A stretch of 64,000 nucleotides of DNA from Epinephelus fuscoguttatus (Eukaryota > Chordata > Actinopteri > Perciformes > Serranidae). The position numbers and the translations under genes were made by a program. Below are positions 26,901 through 38,510 of this stretch, in pieces. The notes under the pieces were generated by a model that ran no database searches, was not told where the DNA came from, and saw only the letters and a list, made by a program, of their open reading frames with translations. Position 1 is the stretch's first letter, and every line of letters starts with the position of its first letter. The stretch lies in the NCBI RefSeq assembly GCF_011397635.1, contig NC_064758.1, forward strand, positions 20,953,013-21,017,012, written 5' to 3'.

Positions 26901-29900
26901 GCGGTGAAAGCAGCAATGCACTCACGCTGAGGGTGAGTCATTGGGTTCCAGTCAGCCACAGTGTTTGCTGTCTGAGTAATCTCACAGTGCTGGTGGGCCA
27001 CTGAGTCAGCCTCAGTGCTCAGTCAGGGAACCCGTTAGGCCTGCTGGGGTTAAGGACTCAAGAGGAGCGACGAGTGTGTGTGTGGAGGGATTTTCCCTTG
27101 TTTTCTGTCTGGGCAAAGTAACCCTTCTGTGACATGTGAGGGTGGTGTTTATAAGCTCATGTAAATGTGTTTCATAAACGCCTTCTATCCTTCAAACACC
27201 TAAATATCAACTATATAAAATTCAACTATTGTCGTGCACAGAAAAAGGTGATGAATCACACTTAACACTCAAACAAAAATTTGATTAAACGGAGATTAAA
27301 AATTCAAACTATTCTAACACTGGCTGGATGACTACACTTAAAATGCGTGTGTGGGTGTGCTCAAGTCACAGCCTTACCCTGGTCTATGTTGTGCTGTGGT
27401 AGCTGGCTCATCTGACTGTGGACCACACCTGCGTAATTTCGGAGAAAAGCCTCTTCACTGGGCGTAAGCTGTAGAGGAGTAAACAGAGTTTTACATTTCA
27501 AGTTAATAAATGAGGACAAGGAGAATGCATGTTTTTCTCTGATTAGTTAAAGGTCCAGTGTGTAGGATTAAGTGACATCTAGCAGTGAGGTCGTAGAACG
27601 GAAACTTCTCCCGTGTTCGAAACGTGTAGGAGAACTACAGCGGTCGAACTTGAAAATGCAAATGGCCCCACCTAGAGAAAATGGTGGACTCCATGCAAGA
27701 GAACCCATTCTGTACATAGATTTAAACAGCCCAATCTAAGGTAACCAAAACACAATTCTTATTTTCAGGTGATATATGAACAAATAAAAATAGTTATGAA
27801 TGTTATATCCCGTGTCTGTTAGATGACTCTAAATCCTACACACACTGGACCTTTAAATCAAAGTTCAATCATAACAATTCACCCATAGGTAGGCATGTGA
27901 CATTTTTGGATCTGCAAAACTTAAAGTTTTTCTATGATCTCCTGCTCTCCCTTTATGTTCTCTCTTAGTATCACAGAAATATTTGACAATTCAGCCCATC
28001 AGAAAGTGAAAGAGTCGTTTTAAAGACCAGAGAAAATGTGATTTTACTGCAGTGATAACGTTCACAAATTGAGTCTTTCAGTCACTGAAAGTGGAGCATC
28101 TTATAATGTTGTCTCTTGGTAACAAGTGTCTCAGCTTGTTTGTTGCCTGGAAACAGACATCTCATTGTAGAAAAATCTAAATCACAGCAACAGACCTATG
28201 GAAATGTGTTAGGAATGGTTTTACATATGACCTACACAGACAAAAGTGACCGAGTGATTTCACCAGCTTTCAGCCATGTGATTACAGTATCAGATGTTTT
28301 TAATTAATTTCCTATAATTGATCAGATAACACTTGTGCACTCTGGAGCTCATGTGCGCACAGACTGAGCATTTACAGCATCAAAGTTACACATACAATCA
28401 GATGATGGAGCAGGTCAGGCAATGATGTCCCATTACAAAGTTGCCACTGTAGCCTGCAACTGTAGATTTTGCTGTCTGAAATGACGACCATCATAAACTG
28501 ATTTTATCAGCTGCAGCTATTAAAAATTATTTCTGTGCATTGCCCAAATCCCAAAATGAAACTGTGCGAGCTGGAACAAGATTGTGGACTGAGTACTGCT
28601 GCTGTTCAAAAGGACCATCGGAGTGATGAGTGGAAGATGTGATGTCTTTCTGACTTTTTGCTTTCTTCTTCTTCTTCCACAGAGGTCTAAAAATAAAGAT
28701 GTGGCATATACACACTCATTTTCCACTATTAAATCTGCAAATCTCTTACAAAGAACAGTTTGAAGAACAAGTGTGCATAATGTGCTTGTCCTGTAAGCTC
28801 GTAATCGTTTAGAATTATGAGCTTTAGAATAGTCAGGTTTTTTTGTTCTCCAGAGGCTGCAAGTTAGCTCATCTCTGCTCAATCCCTCCACACTGTCAAA
28901 AGGTATTTAGAATTCACTGCCTGATTTCTTGTCACTACCTGAGCTGAAAGAAAACATCACTGGAGCTGCTATCTGCTTTGCCTGATGCAAACATACAAAT
29001 TCAGAGACATACAGCCTGCCCTCTGTACCCACCGCTCCACCCGAATAGACATTACTCCACATTAAAGCATGAACATCTCGGATGGTGGTCTTTAATAAAC
29101 AGTAAAAATAAATGGTATGCTCTAACAACCATACTTTGTGCATTTCTTTTCATAGCATGCCTCTAAAGCTTCTGCTGCTTCTGATTCAACATGGTAATGA
29201 TGCTGTCTGGTCTTGATGACCAAGTTGTCAAGGCTTCCCAGGGGCAGATGTCATTATGAGATTGTGGGTGTTTTTACATCTGTGCTATTTGGTCTGTGTT
29301 AACTAGGGATGCACTGATTTATCAGCTGAACATCAGTATTAGTTGATATTCAGCTTGTTGACTACCATCAGCATATCTGCAAATAAGATGACATTCACTG
29401 ATGACAGTGAACGATGTTTTTCTGTTGTGTCACATTAATTTTGTGCAGACTAAAAAGCAGGGCTCGAGACTAATGGCACCAAACTTAAATAAATGAGCAG
29501 GTATAAAAAAAACCCCGAATGTTTAATGACTGTTTGCTAAATGGGCTCTGTGATCTCAGAGTTGTGACGAGATGGCTTGTAGGTTAGCAGCCAGTGTCCA
29601 GTGCTCCAAGGGACAATAAACACAGATCTTCTCTGGAGCGCCTTTAGGACAAAAGGACGCAGTAAACTCACTATCATCGCATCAGGGGACACACCCGATT
29701 CTCTCCATGATAATGCTACATTCATTGTGAACAATGAGTCCATGTTAATATCAGCAGGAGAGCTTGTTATGTTAATGTTGGCTTTAAGTCGCCTGTGGCC
29801 ACTACTAACAGCTCACAGAGGTTGCATTGAGCTACATTTTGATGTGTTTAAGCTCTATTCAGTAAAAATTAGTATTAGACAAAGACAAATTATAACATCA

Positions 29901-30032
29901 TCATGATGTGTTCAAATGTAATCTTGTAAAATTCAGTTTTGGGCAAGAAACTTGAATAAATAGTTGTTTAAATGAGAAATGTGTTGATGTTTTCACAGCA
30001 ATATAAAATAGATATCAGAGAGGGAATTATGA

Positions 30033-30087
<55 letters not shown>

Positions 30088-31425
30088 AAAAAGGCTTTTG
30101 AAGCAGTTTTTCAAAAAAAATGTTTTTCATGTGAAAGGTTATACTTAAGGTTGTTTCATAAATGAATTATCTTAACACAGAGCATTTTTTTTTATAGTTT
30201 ACGTTTCTTTTTTTTTGCCTGGCACACAAATGGAAATAAATAACGACAAAAACAAAATAAACAACAATATAAAAACACTGGTATCAGCTATCTGACAAAA
30301 TGCTATTTTAAAGGATAAAAATGGTATCAGGCCAGAATTTCACAATTGGTGCATCCCTAGTTTTAACCAAACCTTGGAGTGTTTCGTCAGATAGTTTATT
30401 TTTTTTTGGGCTGGTGTGAAAATTGTCAGTCAACTCTGGTGCAGAACAACCAACTGAACTGAGACTACCTGAAAGGGTGGGTCTCCGTCTGCTATCAGGT
30501 GGACTCAGGTGCAGTTTGTTTGTGGTGCGATAACAGCAAAACAACCACAGGATTTTATGATAGCAGACATGAGATTTTAGAATGATTTCAAAAACTAAAT
30601 TACCAATAAATCCTTCTGCTGTTTGTGAAATATGTCAGGGATCATATAATTAATATTTATATGTATATAACCTGTTTATGCATTTGGTAACCTTGCTAAC
30701 TTGTATGCATGTCAGTGTGGGTATTTTATCTGATCAAGAGGTTGTAAGCTGTTAAAACTGCTGTGTTCGTATCCAACTTTATGTGGGCTACTTTGTTGGT
30801 TTATTAAAGTCCATTAAAAAGTGTGTCAGCAATAACACAGTAATTAGGCCTGACGTACATGTGATCAACCTGCAGTGTAATAATACTAATAATAGGTTAT
30901 TTCTATGTGAAACCTAAGAACATAAATATACACATTAGAAGCATTTAAGTACTGCATTAATTTCTGTAAGATCCAGAATTTGATTTTCCTTTGTGAGTGC
31001 TGATGATGCATGGATGACAATTGCCAAAACTGTCCATTCATAGAGTAAGTGCTCTGTCTGTATAACTTCATGTTCACCCTCTTTTTGTTTGCAAAAAGTC
31101 AGTGTGAGCAGGAACTAAAATAAAATGCAACAATGCAGCACTTCTTTCCCTTGGTCTGGACCAAATGAACGGAACTGCAGGTGTGATGGCACCCTAAAGA
31201 TACCACAGTGTGCATGAGCTGGACAACAGGCAGCGCTAGAACTTTCACTTCTTAATCTGTAAAATGTGAGTACCCAAATCTAAAATGTCACATGATCATA
31301 GCTTGTGTTAGTCAGGACACTGCACTTACATTTGATCCCATTTTCTTTAGCATGAGCAGGACCCGCACTTTCTGTTGGATGTACATGTCTTCAGGAGACT
31401 TCCCCGGGGCCTCCTCGCGGTTCAT
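16090..31425 (-). CDS. ctnnbip1: ICAT, beta-catenin-interacting protein 1, complete, 3 coding exons
   Basis: ICAT binds the armadillo repeats of beta-catenin and blocks TCF/LEF binding, damping Wnt target genes in the nucleus. Coding exons on the minus strand are 31425-31330 (96 nt), 27468-27378 (91 nt) and 16148-16090 (59 nt). All have AG/GT borders and consistent phase. The 246 nt give 81 residues, exactly the length I know for vertebrate ICAT. It starts MNREEAPGKSPEDMYIQQKV, has LLMLKKMGSNLTPSEEAFLR in the helical part, and ends AEDVVMAFSRSETEDRRQ. Tyr15, Lys19, Asp66 and Phe71, at or near the catenin contacts reported for ICAT, are present. The start has a purine at -3 and is the only Met that gives the family N-terminus. 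Introns of about 3.9 and 11.2 kb separate the exons. No disabling change seen. Confidence 0.97.
16569..16613. repeat. A-rich simple repeat
   Basis: Run of A with scattered T and G (AAATAAATAAAT-type). Confidence 0.85.
16700..17212 (+). mobile_element. LINE-2-type retrotransposon 3' end, truncated
   Basis: A broken reverse-transcriptase C-terminus is readable: GDCAFAIRDSRLWNDVPEKT at about 16902-16962 matches the GDRAFS...RLWNSLP motif of L2/CR1-like elements. A 3' UTR follows with GCACTTTGTAAACCC, GTGATATATAAATAAAG and a short TTATTATTA tail. Stops and gaps show it is dead. It is antisense to ctnnbip1. Confidence 0.8.
17751..17838. repeat. long CA microsatellite with GC-alternating start
   Basis: Begins GTGCGCGCGTGCGCGCGC and continues as about 30 CA units without interruption. 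Alternating purine-pyrimidine of this length can adopt Z-form DNA. Chance frames of Thr-His or Val-Cys through it are artefacts. Confidence 0.97.
18808..18827. repeat. GA microsatellite
   Basis: About ten GA units in the ctnnbip1 intron. Confidence 0.9.
20921..20958. repeat. GT microsatellite
   Basis: (GT)n of about 16 units after GTGAGTGA. A smaller CA tract sits at 19968-19998. Confidence 0.95.
23531..24715. mobile_element. TTAA palindromic element, family 3 copy A, with nested insert
   Basis: The left end is GGGACAATTCACCCCAAAAA after TTAA (23527-23530). The right end, TTTTGGGGTGAACTGTCCCT, is followed by TTGA, a decayed TTAA. The arms share GATATCGGCCGTAGAGATG, AATGGAACTAGATGGC and the block of ACTATTTTCTTTCT and CACTGAGCTAGCTAAT with the copies at 44342 and 48265. 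About 400 bp of foreign DNA (about 24141-24534) interrupts the right half. Confidence 0.8.
24141..24534. mobile_element. insert nested in the family 3 element
   Basis: Starts ACAGGGTTCCCACACATTTT and ends CCATAGGAACCTTG, giving short inverted GGTTCC/GGAACC ends. The body repeats TGACTTTTCAAGGAC and CAGGCCTGGAATGGAAAA, a motif set common in fish repeats. hAT-like is possible, but I found no clean 8-bp target duplication. Confidence 0.5.
27378..27468 (-). CDS. ctnnbip1: ctnnbip1 middle coding exon
   Basis: 91 nt, residues 33-62 plus one base of Gly63: LTPSEEAFLRNYAGVV, then SQMSQLPQHNIDQ. The acceptor is CAG and the donor GTAAGG. It finishes the helical domain and enters the extended tail. A TTAA palindromic element lies 82 bp upstream in the intron. 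Confidence 0.96.
27551..27852. mobile_element. palindromic TTAA-flanked MITE, family 1 copy B
   Basis: Perfect TTAA at both sides (27547-27550 and 27853-27856). The ends are AGGTCCAGTGTGTAGGATT and AATCCTACACACACTGGACCT, a near-perfect inverted pair. 302 bp, noncoding, 82 bp upstream of the middle ctnnbip1 coding exon's acceptor. Confidence 0.9.
27857..29303 (-). other. ctnnbip1 intron, nothing else seen
   Basis: Unique-looking noncoding DNA between two transposons. The 123-residue minus-strand frame at 28520-28891 has no recognisable domain. Confidence 0.5.
29304..30359. mobile_element. hAT-like nonautonomous element
   Basis: Terminal inverted repeats TAGGGATGCACTGAT and CAATTGGTGCATCCCTA. 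The 8-bp flanks GTGTTAAC (29296-29303) and GTTTTAAC (30360-30367) differ at one base, fitting an aged hAT target duplication. No transposase; a TA microsatellite sits inside. In the intron between the first two ctnnbip1 coding exons. Confidence 0.82.
30038..30084. repeat. TA microsatellite
   Basis: About 23 uninterrupted TA units within the hAT-like element. Confidence 0.95.
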
Positions 31426-31444
31426 CCCCCCTGCTCCTGTAGCT
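31330..31444 (-). CDS. ctnnbip1: ctnnbip1 exon with start codon
   Basis: The ATG is at 31425-31423, after 19 nt of 5' UTR and a CAG acceptor. It encodes residues 1-32, the N-terminal helices up to KKMGSN. The donor GTAAGT follows 31330. Phase 0. Confidence 0.96.
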
Positions 31445-34400
31445 CTGGACACACAAACAAATCCACGTTACACAAGACCTGTGAAAAACCACAGCTATGC
31501 AAACACTCACAGTGTTATTAGAAGTTAAAAATACTGAAACACTGTGTTGTTTCAGCCACGCTATCTGACAGGCCATAAAGTGACAGTCAGTTTTTGATTG
31601 TGAACACTCACCACTGCAGGCTTGAAAAGCTATAATAGCTACATAATGATTTTACTCTTTAGTGTTTGTATTCTTCTGTCTAACTACAGCATTTCATGAG
31701 TTCAATACTGAATACAACTCATACAAAAGCTTTTTAAACAAAACACTGGTAGCTATTGTATCAGGCATGTAATGCTTGGCAGTATTTTGACGTTAAGGAT
31801 CTTATATAGTCGGTCGCATTGAGCTAACACCCACTATTATATTCCCATTATAACAACATATAAGACTGACTGTGTTTCAATTCTCAATGTTTTTCTAACC
31901 TACCGCACCAGGCTGCAACTAGATGTCTCACTATTACGGTAAATAATACAGACTGCAGTCTGTGTGATAAGCACTTCACACATATAAAATCCAAACAGTG
32001 GCGATATTAGAAGTCAGAGGCCTTGTCTCAGTGCAGTCACAGTGCAGGTTTGGCACTTCACAGCATGAATGGCTGTCATTAATATTGCATGGCAGTTTTC
32101 ACACAGATCTCGCCCCTGCCTGCTCCTTCCATCTCCTATTCTCCGTCTAACTAATGACCTATTTTCTCTGTCAGTCTGCAGAGATGCAAAATATAGGCAA
32201 AGGGGGGAGAAAAGGGGGAGGGAAAAGAAGGCGATAAAAGGAGCTGCCAAAGCTAATGCGGATGACAGAAAAGGGATAGGTTCCGCTGTGATAGCACACA
32301 TACACATCAAGGTCGGCTGTTGTCGCATTAGATCTCCGTTATAACACACCAACAAGACGAGGCATACATCGTGGCTTGAGATGCAGCCTAAATTTGCTAA
32401 TTGAAAAACCTTAAAGATGGAATTATTCACAGAAAAGAGAAAAAAATAAATCTTTTAAAGGATAAATCTGGTCTGAAAAATAAGATTTAATGGAGAGAAT
32501 ATCAGTATGCAAGTCAGGATTTGTTCTCCCCAAAGAATCTTTCATAAAAAGCCTACGGGAGCCGCAGTGACTATGATAGTTCTGGCAATTTATTTTGGCC
32601 TCTTATCTATACAAAGGACCACTAATGCATGTTGACAGGCCGTTTGATGTGGGGTTATATTTAATTGAGGAGCTGGCTCGCCGTCCCCACTTCCCAGAGC
32701 CCGGAGGGGGGAGAAGGATGAATGGGGCACCGTTGGCCATTGGCTGGCACTTGGGTGCAACTGTGAGCGTGTGGATTCATCCAGATCAGAGCAGCTGGAG
32801 ACCATGCTCCTGGCTATAGTCCTTATAATTATACCAACCTTTGGTGGCCGTTTACTGCACGCAAAATATCACTTGACTTTGTCTTCTGGTTTTCAGCTAT
32901 ACAGAGTGGTCACAGGACACTGAGCGAGGGGAAGATGAATGCATTAGTTTTTCACTTCCACCTGGGCGTCAGGCGCAGTCTAATTGGAGAGCCACAGAAG
33001 TCTCAAAGCAAGACAGGCATGAAAAGATGGAGAGCTCAGTTGCTCGGTACATCGGCTTCAGGGAGGCTGTTGGTGGCGAGGGTGAAGGGGGTGTCTTCGT
33101 ATCAGCAGCAGCGACACGTTTGATCAAGTCTCCAAGCTCCTCGCGCCAGACAAATAGAAGAGCTAAGACTCCAGGCAGAGAGACCCACCAGTGAGACGAC
33201 ATGCAGAATGAAGCGTGATACAAACTCAGCAGCACCAGCCGGCGTGCATCAGAAGCTCGCTGGGAATAAAACGGTCACTGCGTGTGGGTGAATAAAGAGT
33301 AGAGAGTGACTGGAGAGGACGGTGTTACTCTGACTGCCAAAAGGTGTCGTCTTGTCTTGAGATTTGTATAAAAGACGAGGGTGATACAACAAACATCCAT
33401 TAATATTCAGGCATATTTTGAGACTTGACAACTTAACCATTTTCGTGTCTGCTGCTGCACAAAAGGCCGATATAGTCCACATTCATCATCTGTATAAATA
33501 GGCCTGCTGCTTTCATGACTGAGGCATTTCTGATCCTCTGATGTGCGCGTTTGAAGTTTGAAAACTGGCCATATTTAGTACCATCTCTGCCCAGGCTGCT
33601 GACTGTTTTGAGGACTGCAATTTGTATTTTTACCAGCCTGAAAAAAAACATTTTGTCTTATCCCACTTTCACAGCGTATCTGCTATAAGAAGAACACACA
33701 CAGCGTGTGAAATCCCATAGGGAGAATCTGTAGGAGGTAGAAACAACGCGGAATTGTAAATAAGGGTAATCGGTGATGTCTCTCTGTTATCATGACATGT
33801 TTGTGAGTCACTTTGGGCTGGAAGGGGCAGAAAGACAAATTTGTAATTGACTATTTTAGGCAGCAGAGTCGCTACATAGCTGGAATCATTACAGTTCTGG
33901 TACTCAGTGAACTGGACGACATCATGTTTACAACAGTGATTAACATTGTGCATATGATTATGTAATGGGTAGTTTCATCCGTGCAATCCTGCTGAACAAA
34001 CTAGCTTTCCAACCATGTTTATAATTCCAACAATGCGCCAGATGGTACTCGGCTGCCTGGCATACAATGCCTGGCTGCCATGGACTTAACCTCTAAATAA
34101 TGGCTTCCTGCATATCACTGCTGGATTACAACATTTTAAACACACCGGGACAAGATAAAGTCCAGTTTAACATGATTTTTAAGCCAAATATCACAAACTG
34201 TATGTCCTCATAGGCAGCTGTGTTATCAGAGTCTGCCTGTATTTTAAAATATTTGACTATGAATGCTGCAACTTAATATTTTCCTTCTGGATTAATGTTT
34301 TTTATGACTCACTTCCTTTTGATGAGGTACAAAAAATAGTGAAAAATGCAATTATATAAAGTCCCCAGGGCCTAATATTTTCATAAAACACTGAAAAAAT

Positions 34401-34639
34401 GTCCCTTGCAGATACTGTTGTCACAATACTGGAATTTCTAATTTTGATACAACACCTTGAAAAATATTGAAAGTCAATACCATTTTCAATACCACATGGC
34501 AAAACTGACATTGAGGGCATTCAAGTTTTTTTTTATTAAAAGATAAATATAACAAGGCTATAACATAACAATGACAACTTTTCTTTTTTTGGTTAGTAGC
34601 AGAGAACAGCAAACAGCTGCAGTAAACCTTACTAATATG

Positions 34640-35072
34640 TTAGGGGTGGGAATCACCAGTGGATCCATGATATGATATCATCACGATACTTAAGTCACCA
34701 CACAATATTATTGCAATTTTAAATATTTTGCGATATGCCGAGTATTGCCATAAAAAAGATTGTGATATATTGTGAATTATTACCTTTTTTTAAGTGTAAA
34801 TTATGTCCCCAAAGGAGAACTTTGTCAACATCTGTTTTATCTAATGAGATTAAGTTTTCAGTCTGTTCATCTCACTTCAGCCTTTTTTTTCAGCAAAATG
34901 TATGTGGTGGACTGAAAAAGCAAATGATTGTGTTATTCTAGTAGGCTAATTTGTATGTCATATTAATAATTTTTACAAGAAAAAAACTGATACTTAGCAC
35001 CGTGTGACAATACGATATTGCTGCACAAAAATATCACAATGTTGTGCTGTATCAATTTTTCCCCCACCACTA
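34640..35072. mobile_element. inverted-repeat DNA element with TAGGGGTGGGAA ends
   Basis: The left end is TTAGGGGTGGGAATCACC; the right end is TTTTTCCCCCACCACTAA. The body is full of GATATGATATC, ACGATATTG and CACAATA words, typical of a fish repeat family. No convincing target duplication, so the superfamily is unassigned. Confidence 0.6.
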
Positions 35073-35154
35073 ACAATAACAGAGGGAGTACTGAAACCGT
35101 TTCAAATATATAGAATCAATAGGCCTATGTATTGATACATTATTGATATTTTTG

Positions 35155-35400
35155 ACAACACAACTTGCATGTTGCCAAAGCACAAGGTGTCATCTAAAAA
35201 TTGCTTGTTATGTCTGATAAGTGGTCTAAGACCCACAAATATCGAATATAAAATGATGAAAACAAGTAAATCCTCATATCCCAGAAGCTGAAACAGCAAA
35301 TATTTGGGATTTTTTTGCACAACAAAATGACTTAAACAACTAGTACATTATTCATTTTCTATCTCCCCTAATCAATTAATCAACTAATCCTTTAGCACTA
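35155..35400. mobile_element. fragment of a GGGCTGCAAC-type repeat, right half
   Basis: Contains AATTGCTTGTTATGTCTGA, AGAAGCTGAAACAGCAAATAT and a terminal CTAATCAATTAATCAACTAA, the right half of a widespread fish element. The left half of the same family lies separately at 38286-38510. Confidence 0.55.
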
Positions 35401-36436
35401 CACAAACTGCTGTTTTTGGCAACATTACCTGGTAAATCTAGCCCTCCAAAACATCCAGTTTTCTATAACACAAATTGCAGACTGACCAAGAAATTCAAAT
35501 AGTGACACAGTTTTTGTGCAAAATGCCTTAACATTTCTTCAAGCTGTGTTCTGATTAAGCAAACTCTTCTATTTAAAGAGATCAGTGTGTGAATTACATG
35601 TTTGCCGCTTTGTAACAACCGAATCCATTCTAGACCACTGCTTGACAGTTTAGACATAACCTGCTCTTTGTATGATACCTGAACTATCTGACGCATCCAT
35701 TTTCAACAAGGCTGCTTAAAAAAAAAAAAAGAAAAATAATTCTTATACAATGATTGATTTAATCAGGATGCAGTGACAAAAAGGAAGATTACAAGTGACA
35801 CAACTCTCCTAAAAACCTATAAATAGTGTTCTGGGAAAAAAACTGCCTACTTGGGTCACTCTAGCATTATTCTGACATACATACTCTCCTGTGTAACATG
35901 TCTTAAGTCGTTTCAAGGACCACAATGAGGATCCTGTCAGACTCCTTTGTGTGTGCCTGATGTTAGGTTCTCGAGGTGGGCTGGCTCAACACTAATCCCT
36001 CGGGGGATGCTCAGCCAGCCTCAGACGCATGAGGCTAATATTCCAGACGTAATCAAAGGCTTTCTTTAATGCTGATCTAGGCCTAATCCCCCACCCCCTC
36101 CTCACCCCCGTCCCTGTCCGCGTTGGGCTCTTGTCAGTGTTGTGATGTTGGTTCGAGCTGAGACATCGAGCCCCTCTAGGCAGCCCAGCTAACCACAGCA
36201 TCACAGATACTGAACTGCGAAATCTAAAAGAAACACAACAACATGAGGACCAGCTTTAAATCTCCACTCTGTACACATGGTACTGGTATGACACATAGGA
36301 AATATATAGCTGTGATGCTGAGGTGTATTTTTACTGCACCCACATTAACAGTTCTGCTTTACAGTAGTTCAGCCTTGTGCAACTGGCAACCATTTTTAGA
36401 AATTAGCAGCTAATTCTGGGCTTTTACTAAGGAGTT

Positions 36437-36573
36437 TTTTGTGGTAATTTTCTCTTTTTATTGATAGTACATCTTAAAGATAGACAGAAAAGATGGGAGT
36501 GACAGGAGGGATGACATGCAGCAAAGGGCTGTAGGTCAGAATCAAACCTGGGTTGCTCCAAAGGTGTACTCGG
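36437..36573 (-). mobile_element. degraded tRNA-derived SINE
   Basis: On the minus strand it carries the core seen in the copy at 57661-57850: CCTTTGCTGCATGTCATCCC, a B-box-like GGTTTGATTCTG, and an AT-rich tail. The head is lost. Confidence 0.6.
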
Positions 36574-38285
36574 GCCGGGGACCACTTTTTAACATATAAA
36601 AAACAGGGACAGCAAACAAGAGTGCACTCCCCACAAAAATATTATTTTAGTATCTGTTGCATTGATTTTACTCAAATATATATGTTCAATCAGAACTGAA
36701 ACCAGATAATACTTCATGTGACAACACTGCACTGGCATTGGTGCATTTACTCGTGTGCACACAGGCATCTTTTTTTTAGAGACAACAGCAAAGCAAATTC
36801 AGTTGTTTAACTGTGGAGTGACATGTTCAACTAATCTGTCAACATCAAAAACTCATGTGCAAATTGAGTCAACTGACAAATAACTAGATAAACCTGAACA
36901 AATAGATAAGATCAAATAAATGATATAATCAGATAAAACGCAAACTACAAATAATTTTGTTCGGTTACTGAAACAAAAGGTTTTAAATCTTATTTTATGC
37001 CCCATTTTAATAAGCTGACACATATCAGCATGGTATCTTAATTACTCAAAATATAAGGTGACTAAAAATGGCAACCATATTTTCAGTTTTGGCAAACAAA
37101 AGCTGAAGCATTGGTTGCTCCTCTGGAAACCGCTTTTTAAAGTTAGTTAGATAGAAGATAAACACATGCAAAGTCAGAGGACAGCATGAAGCTTCAAATA
37201 TGTTAAACAAACATGGAGAAGTTGCTGCAATGTTATTTCTACCACTAAAACAAGTTTAAAATTTAATGAAGAGAAAGATTTCTCTTTGATAACATCTGGG
37301 GTCGAAATGTGCCGTTTAAAAAGAGCAAAGCTCTCAAATCATATTGTGATGTAGAATATCTGCTGTGTTATCCTCAGTGTGTACAACAAGCACTGCAAAC
37401 TTTCATACAGCCACTGCACGTGATTGCAAATTACACATTCAGTAATGCCACTTAAAAAATAAAGAGAACCCTATTCATTGCATGGTCTCTGCATTCCAGA
37501 TTTCTTATGTACACTTGTGTATCAGTGCCCATTAGTGTCTCTGAGAAACAAAAACATGGAGGAGACTTCTCAAGAGCGTTTCAACACTGTGACCGGGCCA
37601 CACAGTGCAGTCAGCGAGGATCTGCTGCCAGAGATTACAGTATGCAATGTGATAGGGCCCTCACATTTGCTGAGGGTCATGAAGGCCAGAGGCTGCCAAA
37701 GTGCACCAGCCCAGTCACACATGGCCCGTTCCACTTGTAAAGCTTGTTATTGGCTGCAGAATTAGCTGTGTGCATAGTGCACAATGTCTGACTGTTTGAG
37801 AAATCTAATTCCTCCAGCAAGCAGAAAAACAAGAAACAGGAGTCTGAGCTGAACAAATTAAGTTTAGTTTTACACGAATGCCGCTAAAAGCCTGAACTCC
37901 ACAAGACCCCGGGAGGTTAATAGCCTCTGTAGACAGCAAAAAGCGAGAAGGTGAAATAACTAAAATTCAATCATGAGCTGCTCTGACATCCCAAGCAAAT
38001 GTGTGAGAAACTTAAGTAGGCTAGAAGCCTGGTGTGGCTGCCAGCTGAGCTGCCAACAACCTGGCCTGGTTCTGCAGAGCAGCTGTGCCACTGCAGGTAC
38101 ACACACTCGCGCACACATGCTCTCTCCTAATGATGGCTAACGGTGTCACAAAACCTTTTAAAACAACTAGTGGTCAAATTGATATCAGGACAGACACACA
38201 CTCAACACTACAGTTCAGCAAAATCCTCACTTTATCTTGGGACTTTTTAAGTAAAATTGTCATAATATATATAAGTATAAAAAAG

Positions 38286-38510
38286 ACTGGGCTGCAACTA
38301 TTGATTATTCTGACTTCCAATTAATCTGTCACTTACTTACTTGAGTTAAACGGTCAATAATTTACTTTATAAAATGGCTGCGATTAGTGAAAAATGACCC
38401 AAAGGTTCCCAAAGTCTTCATGTCATGTGTTGTCATAGCCAACAGTCCAAAATTCAAAGATGCTACATTTATACTGATGTAAAGAAATCCTATATACTAC
38501 ATTTCTGACA
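38286..38510. mobile_element. fragment of a GGGCTGCAAC-type repeat, left half
   Basis: Begins GGGCTGCAACTATTGATTAT, with TTAATCTGTCACTTACTTAC, AGTGAAAAATGACCC and CAACAGTCCAAAATTCAAAG following in the order known for a common fish repeat. Truncated on its right. Confidence 0.6.

Larger units (their letters stand above)
16149..27377 (-). other. ctnnbip1: ctnnbip1 intron before the last coding exon (~11.2 kb)
   Basis: Bounded by the donor after 27378 and the acceptor before 16148. It contains an LINE-2 tail, CA, GA and GT microsatellites, and a nested TTAA element, listed separately. Several repeat-free stretches (about 18000-18620, 19240-20280, 21650-22440, 25560-26560) show no coding pattern. 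Confidence 0.8.
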
